From NCBI RefSeq assembly GCF_014898815.1, contig NW_026515499.1, positions 124,001 to 188,000 on the forward strand: a stretch of DNA of 64,000 nt, written 5' to 3'. Origin of the DNA: Panonychus citri. Its lineage: Eukaryota > Arthropoda > Arachnida > Trombidiformes > Tetranychidae. Positions 57,257 to 64,000 of this stretch are shown piece by piece. The position numbers and the translations under genes were made by a program. The first letter of the stretch is position 1. The number at the start of each line of letters is the position of its first letter. A model generated the notes under the pieces. That model saw only the letters and a program-made list of their open reading frames with translations. It was not told where the DNA came from and did not search any database.

Positions 57257-57601
57257 TTATTTTTGATCATGTTTGGTTAAAGCTTCTTCAAATTTTTCCG
57301 AGAAGTCTTTACTCTCCAAAATAGCAATCATATACGACTTGAAAAGCTTATCTTTGATGTAATGATATCCCATCGGATCATCCAAAGCTAAGAGAACCTT
57401 TTTGAATTTCTTTAATTAACACTCGACACTGAAGTTTGGTCCATCAGCTATATCACCAGTTGCACATGATGGTGTCCATGAACTGATAGACATTCGGTAA
57501 ACAAATGAACCATCTTTCTTTTTCTTAATTAGAAGAAAGTGATTCACTTCACCACGTGAGTTAGCTGAATAACTAAACAAAATTTCTTCCTTGTTATCCA
57601 T
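57257..57601 (-). pseudogene. Unrecognised 115-codon frame with one in-frame stop
   Basis: From the ATG at 57601 the frame reads MDNKEEILFSYSANSRGEVN, then LLIKKKKDGSFVYRMSISSW and CATGDIADGPNFSVEC. It meets TAA at 57416-57418 and continues in the same frame as VLLALDDPMGYHYIKDKLFK and SYMIAILESKDFSEKFEEAL to TAA at 57257-57259. The composition before and after the stop is protein-like and not repeat-derived, so this looks like a gene with one nonsense change or a recoded stop. The family is unknown. AATAAA overlaps the final stop on the same strand. It probably belongs to the same decayed element as the plus-strand remnant. Confidence 0.4.
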
Positions 57602-57904
57602 TCTGAATATGAATTGAAACTATACAGCATGTAAGAACTTCCTGCCCTTTAATACTTTTCATTATTTATCTTTAGCTTAAGGTTTTCAAGGTTAAGCGAT
57701 TGCGTAATTTTCACGGTTGACGGATCACAATTTTGTTAAATTTTGGTCATGCATGAGTGCATTTGGGGTTGGGTTTTAGAAGGCAGAGAGACCGGAAGAA
57801 AGCGGAAGTAGTATTCCCCACCCCCTTCCTGTGCCAGAGTAGTATGGAATGCCTCTACTATTATTATATTATTCTCCCTCTCTTTTTCTCTATATATGTC
57901 TCTT

Positions 57905-58163
57905 AGGGATCGTTTTAGGGCCTCCTCAACGTCCCTCGTCTCAACAAAGAATGAGATCTATACAAAAAAATAAGCAGAGGTCAAATCTATCGCCTCGTCA
58001 ATCACAACTAGCACAACAGTCTCAAAAACCACAACAGCCTCAGCAACTGCAACAGTATCAACAACCACAACCGCCTCAGCAACTCCAGCAGCCCCAACAA
58101 ATACCACATCATAATTATCGATACCAGACTGTGACCATAGCCAGGTCACAGTCTGATGGCTAA
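57905..58163 (+). other. Gln/Pro-rich open segment
   Basis: Part of an open frame (57849-58163) reading PPQRPSSQQRMRSIQKNKQR, then a Q/P-rich run (QQSQKPQQPQQLQQ) and ending YQTVTIARSQSDG before TAA. It begins after a TTTTAG acceptor-like site. It could be an exon of an unknown protein or a CAA/CAG-rich repeat that happens to be open; no domain is recognisable. Confidence 0.25.
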
Positions 58164-59510
58164 TTATTTAACTACAGCATTTAGAGTGACCATATCGTGC
58201 GTTGCCTTTCACATGCGTAATCTAATCTGTTTCCTCCCGAATTGCGCTGAGGTAGTAGTTGAAATACACAGTACAGCATACTTTTTTTCATTTTCTCTTT
58301 CTTTTTCTCTTTCTTTCTATACACACTCTGGCACACTTATAATTACGAAACAACCTGTTTCTTTTTGCTCTTTATTTTAAAGGTAAAGCCCAAGGTCAAC
58401 AACATTACATCCAAAACTTGTTTCTCTTTCTTTTTTATTTCTTTTTACGCTTCTGTGTTAAAGTATTGAGGCCTCTTATAGGGCAATGACTTTTTGAGGG
58501 TCAATGAATTTAATTAGAAAATTGATTTGCGGGATTATTATTAGCGTTACAATGTTATGCATTACATCGATCGATAGGGGAAAAGCCGGAAAACAATATC
58601 TAGGTTTTAAAAGTTACATATTGTCAGGATTAGATCAAAATTCATGTTCAGATTTAACCAATTGTAAATGGTAAAAAAGATACAAATTACGATGCAGAAA
58701 ACGCCTATCTAATGTTTAATTCAACATAACAGGATATTTCCTTATTGTAACATTATTGTATTATAACATATCTCAACCTTATTCATTATTCTTATCCGTA
58801 GATTATCTGTGCTTGCCTCAGCTGCGAGTAATTGCCTAATTGTAACTTGAGTCTCTTCCAATGTCCGTGGAGTTACAAATGGTTCAAGAGTAAGGGAATC
58901 TTGACGAAGATTACTCCTCTGTTCCTGACTGAATGTTGCGACTTACTGTGGTGGTCTCAATCTTCTGGTGGATGATGCGTAAGTTGAACATGATATGGAA
59001 CTTGATTTCACAGACATATTTGAATCTGATGAACATGATGGCTAGCTGGTTCTTGATTGATGAACTACTGTCGACTTCTTCGAGATTTTCATATGATAAA
59101 GTACTCTTCATCTATGTTAAACCTTGATAATATTCTTAGTGTAAAGCCTCAAGTTAATCTTGACCAATTATCTTATCAATTTTCATAGCAAAACTCATAA
59201 AGAGTGATTCCAGGAGTCAGTTCTTGTGTCGTCTGGCTTGTGAATTGCTATTCTAAGTAAAGGGTGTTGCAGTTAAAAATGGTAAATTACATGTATCTAT
59301 TACGTGTATCTTACCTTGCATTTTGATAAGGAGAATAAGATTTAATTCAATTGCTTACAATTTCTAGTTCTTATCACAATGCAAAGTTGAGATAATTCAC
59401 CATTGTTAACGTCAATACCCTTTAAAATAATTAAATAAAATATTAGTGTTCACGAATTCCGCAGATTTTAACTCAGTATTTATAATTGTTTTATTTTACT
59501 CTTGCTTATC
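58164..59510. other. Non-coding region with a possible transposon terminus
   Basis: Mostly AT-rich; a slightly GC-richer patch at 58170-58270 has no intact frame of note. TAAAGGGTGT at 59258-59267 resembles the terminus of the inverted-repeat element that follows. Confidence 0.4.
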
Positions 59511-59750
59511 TAAAGGGTGTATCACTTAATAGGTTACGGAATGGGAGCTGGTAATGAAACTTAATCTAGCCCGAAAATGAAGATAAGATTGACAATCATA
59601 TGAAATTATGGTCATCTAGGTACTTCTGTCCATCTTCATTATCTAATCTTCAATTAATTTCATATTTACCAACTTTAATTTCAATTTCTAGTAAGATTAA
59701 GCTGCATTACCAGCTCCCATTCTGTAACTTATTAAGTGATACACTCTTTA
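59511..59750. mobile_element. Small inverted-repeat element (240 bp)
   Basis: Left arm 59511-59567 (TAAAGGGTGTATCACTTAAT onward) and right arm 59694-59750 are reverse complements over about 57 bp with roughly five mismatches. The element begins and ends with TA-containing termini, compatible with a Tc1/mariner-type miniature element. No coding capacity. Confidence 0.8.
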
Positions 59751-62700
59751 GCAGTAAAGTTAGCATGACGTTAGAAAAGAAAATAATCTGACCCTAAAAG
59801 TTTTTTTTTCATATCAAGTTGTTAAGTAATTAAAACTGAAAATCAATATCAAGTTGATCAGCTAAATTTGCTTCGATCAAGTTCAATTCGTTTTCCACCT
59901 CTAAATCAACCTCACTCTCTGATCTGATCTCGATGAATCTTTTCCCACTTTCCACTACCAAGATCATGGTAGATTGATGACTGAGCAGCATTTTGATTGA
60001 ATGATTAGCTATGGATCGTTAAAATGTTTAACTCCCATGGAATTAGTTTGACAGCAACAATTTCAATCTTTCCTTCACACTGTAAGTGAGTTAGAACTTT
60101 ATTCCGACAGATTTTATCCATGAAATTTTTATTGGACAGGGTTAAAGATGATGAAAACCCTTGAACTATTTGCATAGGTAAATATTAAACATGGTAAAGA
60201 TTAAAATTCTGAAAGTAACATTATTTTCTTTACCTCATTTCTTTTCTTTTTTTCTTTTTTTCCAGTGGATCAAAAGTTGATGATGAAAAATGACATAGAA
60301 AAGAGAAACAGATGAACAAAATGTTCTTAGCTCAGGAAAAAGTGAAAGTTTATCTCCATCTCTATTCCTTCATCTTCCGTATCTTTCCACCTTCTTGCTT
60401 ATCCTTTCAAGTGCATTACAGTTTTGCATCTGCATGGATTTTCATTCCTCCATGTGCTCTCCCTCTCTCACCCTGGATTTATCATCTTGCTCTAATGTTC
60501 ATGTGATCATCATCATAGAAATCAGTGTAATTGTAGTTGTTTATCTTAATCATCATCAAAAATCAGACAGAACGATAAATGGATGACAGGGAGGGATAGA
60601 AATTAATTGTTCTTATAATAAACAACAATATAATTTACTAGTATCATGACATTCAAAGTCAATACAAGTTAATATTTGTTATTGTTTCCTGGGTTTCAGG
60701 TTATTCAGCTGAGAATGTGATAAACAAATACTATTCAATGGTCAAGCTTAATCTTACTGAAAGAGGGGAAAATATCTAATACAATATCTATTTTCTAAGT
60801 TACATAGTAATAATAAAAAAAACTAAATGTCGGAAAGAAAAGTTCTAATAATAATGAAAAAGAAAAATCGATTCATCTTGTAACTGTTTCAATTGAATCA
60901 TCATAAAGATTAATTCAAGATCCAGATGAAGAGATAAAGATTTATCAATCAATTACTTAATCCATATTAATAATAATACGAAAGATTAAGAGATAAATCC
61001 ATTTTTCTCTTCTTCTTCAGCATCAACTTTCATTTCATTCTCAAGTTCAATCTGAAAGTTCTGAATCACTCCAAAGACTATTAATGGAATTGTGATTAAA
61101 AAAAACTTCACCATCAAAATTTAATCTGTATTTTTATTTTTATGCTATCAAGTGAATTAGTATTGTGAACCGGAAAGAGATAAAAGGTAAAAACGGAAAT
61201 GGAAACCTGTCAAACAATCATCATCATTTGCATCTAGCAAACAATTGATTCCCTCATGAATTCAGGAATAAGAATCAATAACTAACGGATATGCATGATT
61301 CAAAGAAAGATAAAATTCAAATAGAGATATGAAGATAATAATAATAATCATCATCATGAAATTGGAAAATGAATGAGAAAAAGTTTTTGCTTCTAAACTG
61401 AAAAAAAAGTAGAAATAATAATAAAAAAAGACAGGATAAGTATTCATTTTCAAGATGATTCAGTAATCATCATTATTATCATGAAGATGATACCGATATT
61501 AACATGAAATTTTCTCAATCCTTTTTTATTCACAATGAAAGATGATGATACAATGATAATGATGATGATATTATCATTACTATACATTATTGTTTATCTA
61601 ATATTAACATGAAGTATTTTCTCCTCTCATGAAAAACTTATTCAGTTCATTTGACTGATGAAAAGATAGAGAAAAGAAAGAAAGAGAGAGAGAAGCAAAT
61701 TTAACCTTAATATACACTATTACACTTCCTTTAGTCTTTTCATCTACATCTTTCATCACCATCATCTCCATCTTCATCTTCATCCTGATTCCTTATTCAA
61801 ACCTTAATCTACTTCTTCCTATTCACCTTCACCCACTTCCACCTCCTTTTCATAGCCTTTCATGTTAACTTTGTTATGTTTGTATAAGTAATCATAATAA
61901 CATACATACACTTTTACTTTATCAGGATATCATTCAGTTAATATTGTTCATTATCATGAAACTTGAGGCTTAATTTTGGCTCATTTCAAATGGATGAAAA
62001 ATTTTAATGATAAAAATGGACATTAAAATGATAATCAATTTGATTTCATCAAAAATCTTTAGCTGCAAATTAGTTGATTGCTGTTGATACGATTAACTCA
62101 TTGATCCAGTTTACTGATTAACTTTTGTGAATCAAATAAAATCTGGTTGATTAATTATTTGAATCAATTTAATTTGCACATTTGTTTAAGTTAACTCTGA
62201 GTGTTTAGGTTTCAATTTTATTTAATTCCTAACCAGAGATTTACTATCAACAATCAACTTAATTTAATAAATAATTGATCATTAACTTTACTTTGATTTA
62301 TTTTGTTAAACTTTAATGTTTACATTCAACTTTGTTGTTATCGTAACTTTTATAATTATTATTGTCACAATTAACTGGACATCATCAAGATTAATTGTTG
62401 ACCAGTAAGTAGGTTGAAAAGTAGTTTGAGTTAATCAGCAAATTATCATCATTTGCTATCGATTGCAATTTAATTCATCTCAAATTGATTAATTAGTGAT
62501 TACATGTGAACTTTAATCATATAATAAAAACTGCTGACCAATCAACTGAATATCTTTGATTAATTGGGATGAGTAGACAATCAATGAAATATATAAATCA
62601 TGATGATTCAATAAAATAAATTTCCAACTACAATTAGATTGTTATGGATTAACTCATTACAAGATAATGATAAATTATCTCATGTGGATAAGTTGAATTT

Positions 62701-64000
62701 GGATGAACAGGGAAGAAAAAGAAGTTCAGTTCTAAACTTGATCCAATTAATTTCATTCTTTAATCACAAATTGATGAAACACCATCAAGATAATTGGAAT
62801 TCGTTGATAATTGAAATTATGGTTAATCTTTCACCTATTTTTTTCTCAGTCACTTCAATCGTCGCCTATCATGATGTTCATGAATCATAATCAACAGAAT
62901 ATTAATCAAGGAAGAAAAAAACTTTTCAGTTTCGTTTTTTTCTTCTCGTTGATAAATGAAACGTAACTCGAGTAATTGAACATATAACAAGACTAACAAT
63001 GACTGATGGTTAATCCATGTAAAGTTTTCTTGTTTCTCTGATACCTTCATGATGATGATAATCATGGGAGAACAACAAACCCTCTCTAACAATACCTTGA
63101 TTCTTGGCTTTGGAACGAGCTTAATCATGAGTAACCATGATGATCAGAAAAGAAGTAAAAAAAAAACCTAACCTCTTTCATTATCTTTAATCATCATCAT
63201 TTTTTTACCTTCGATTTTACTTTATTCATCTTCCAGAATATACCAAGAATCATGTTTATTATTATTATAACGATGATGATGTGGTGATGATAACAATCAT
63301 TTACTCAATTACTTAATCATGTTCATCATTTGTGATTCTCTTTCACCAGAACATGATGGAAAGAATAGTTTTTTTAATCAGATATACGAACTTCAATGAT
63401 CAAACTATAGATGAAGATAAAAAAAAAGTTTCCATATTAATATACAAGAGTAAATAATGATGATAATATTTGAAACAATTCCCTCGATTATTGTTACATC
63501 TTAGTTTCTTATGGTGATAATAATGATACTTTTTTTCTGTGTAAAGATGATTATCATGGAGATGTTGATCAAGTCAATTGTGGATACACAATCATAGATA
63601 TTAATATATATATAAATATGTATATTCTTGTAATGTTAGTCTCGTTGTTATCTTTATAATATTTTTTTTGCTTCTTTCTATTTAAATTGACAGAATTGAA
63701 CAAACCACAAAACTCCCGCCTAATCATGAATCAAACTACTCTTTGATATTGATTAAGTTTGGAACCTTAAATAAAAATGAGGTTATAATAATTTACATAT
63801 CCTTAACTTTGGTGTGAACATAATCATCATCTCTCTTTAACTTTACTATCATTATCATGGTGGGAAGAGGAGGTGGAGGAGGATGACAAGGAGGAGGTTA
63901 AAGAGGAAGAGGAAAAGGCGGAAGATCTTAGGGAGGATAAAAGTTATTCTAAGGAAATGGGTTACAATAAATATTAAGATTACTGTTTCCTTGGGAGGAA
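59751..64000. other. AT-rich non-coding region to the window end
   Basis: No SCYL2 pseudokinase exon or other gene recognised. Contains ATC/GAT triplet runs, short GA runs near 61677-61693, and a purine-rich GGAGGAGG-type stretch at about 63860-63925. The SCYL2 5' end presumably lies further right. Confidence 0.45.

Larger units (their letters stand above)
54836..57872. mobile_element. Candidate degenerate element bounded by inverted sequences
   Basis: CATACTACTCTGGCACA at 54861-54877 recurs exactly in reverse complement at 57830-57846, and similarity continues imperfectly outward (TGCC-CTACT). Between them lie a perfect hairpin, a truncated miniature transposon, a broken plus-strand coding remnant (55927-56447) and a minus-strand one (57257-57601), placed tail to tail. 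The arrangement suggests an old DNA element, perhaps Maverick/Polinton-related, later invaded by smaller ones. No polymerase, integrase or capsid gene is recognisable, so the class is uncertain and the inverted ends could be coincidental copies of a smaller repeat. Confidence 0.35.

Noticed and set aside
62850..63128. Minus-strand 92-residue frame near the window end as a SCYL2 upstream exon
   Set aside because: No resemblance to the SCYL2 pseudokinase or HEAT sequence.

Overview
This is an AT-rich eukaryotic (animal) window with three recognisable spliced genes, read from GT-AG exon joins that keep the protein frame. The proteins are metazoan: ribosomal protein S7, calcium/calmodulin-dependent protein kinase II (CaMKII) and SCY1-like protein 2 (SCYL2). 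CaMKII is closest in wording to arthropod CaMKII, with the autophosphorylation threonine at residue 287 as in flies. A mite or other arthropod is my best guess at the organism, but the lineage is not proven from sequence alone.

Layout. 1486-2458 (minus): complete four-exon RpS7, 193 aa, with a polyadenylation signal just past the stop. 2459-4953: divergent intergenic region with a perfect RFX X-box and a CTCF-like motif close to the RpS7 start. 4954-29539 (plus): complete eleven-exon CaMKII; exon 8 is a frame-neutral 138-nt block in the variable linker, giving 530 aa with it or 484 aa without it. 29540-33661: intergenic between convergent 3' ends. 33662-49453 (minus): the last eight coding exons of SCYL2 (HEAT-repeat half and C-terminal tail, ending in a 21-nt exon). 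Its pseudokinase half was not found and probably lies beyond base 64000.

The introns and the right third hold (TC)n, (GA)n and (ATC)n microsatellites, two nearly perfect tandem duplications whose edges lie in (CT)n tracts, inverted-repeat miniature transposons (one with 170-bp arms and TA flanks), several perfect hairpins, and a decayed, possibly Maverick/Polinton-like patch at about 54.8-57.9 kb. Most of the remaining space is AT-rich sequence in which I see no gene.

The three genes are not an operon and act in different processes: translation (RpS7), calcium signalling (CaMKII) and clathrin-coated vesicle traffic (SCYL2). No previously undescribed multi-gene system is evident. The best leads are the lineage-specific CaMKII linker exon with a competing internal splice acceptor, the SCYL2 tail with four RRxS motifs, the RFX/CTCF-like cluster at RpS7, and the degenerate element at 54.8-57.9 kb.
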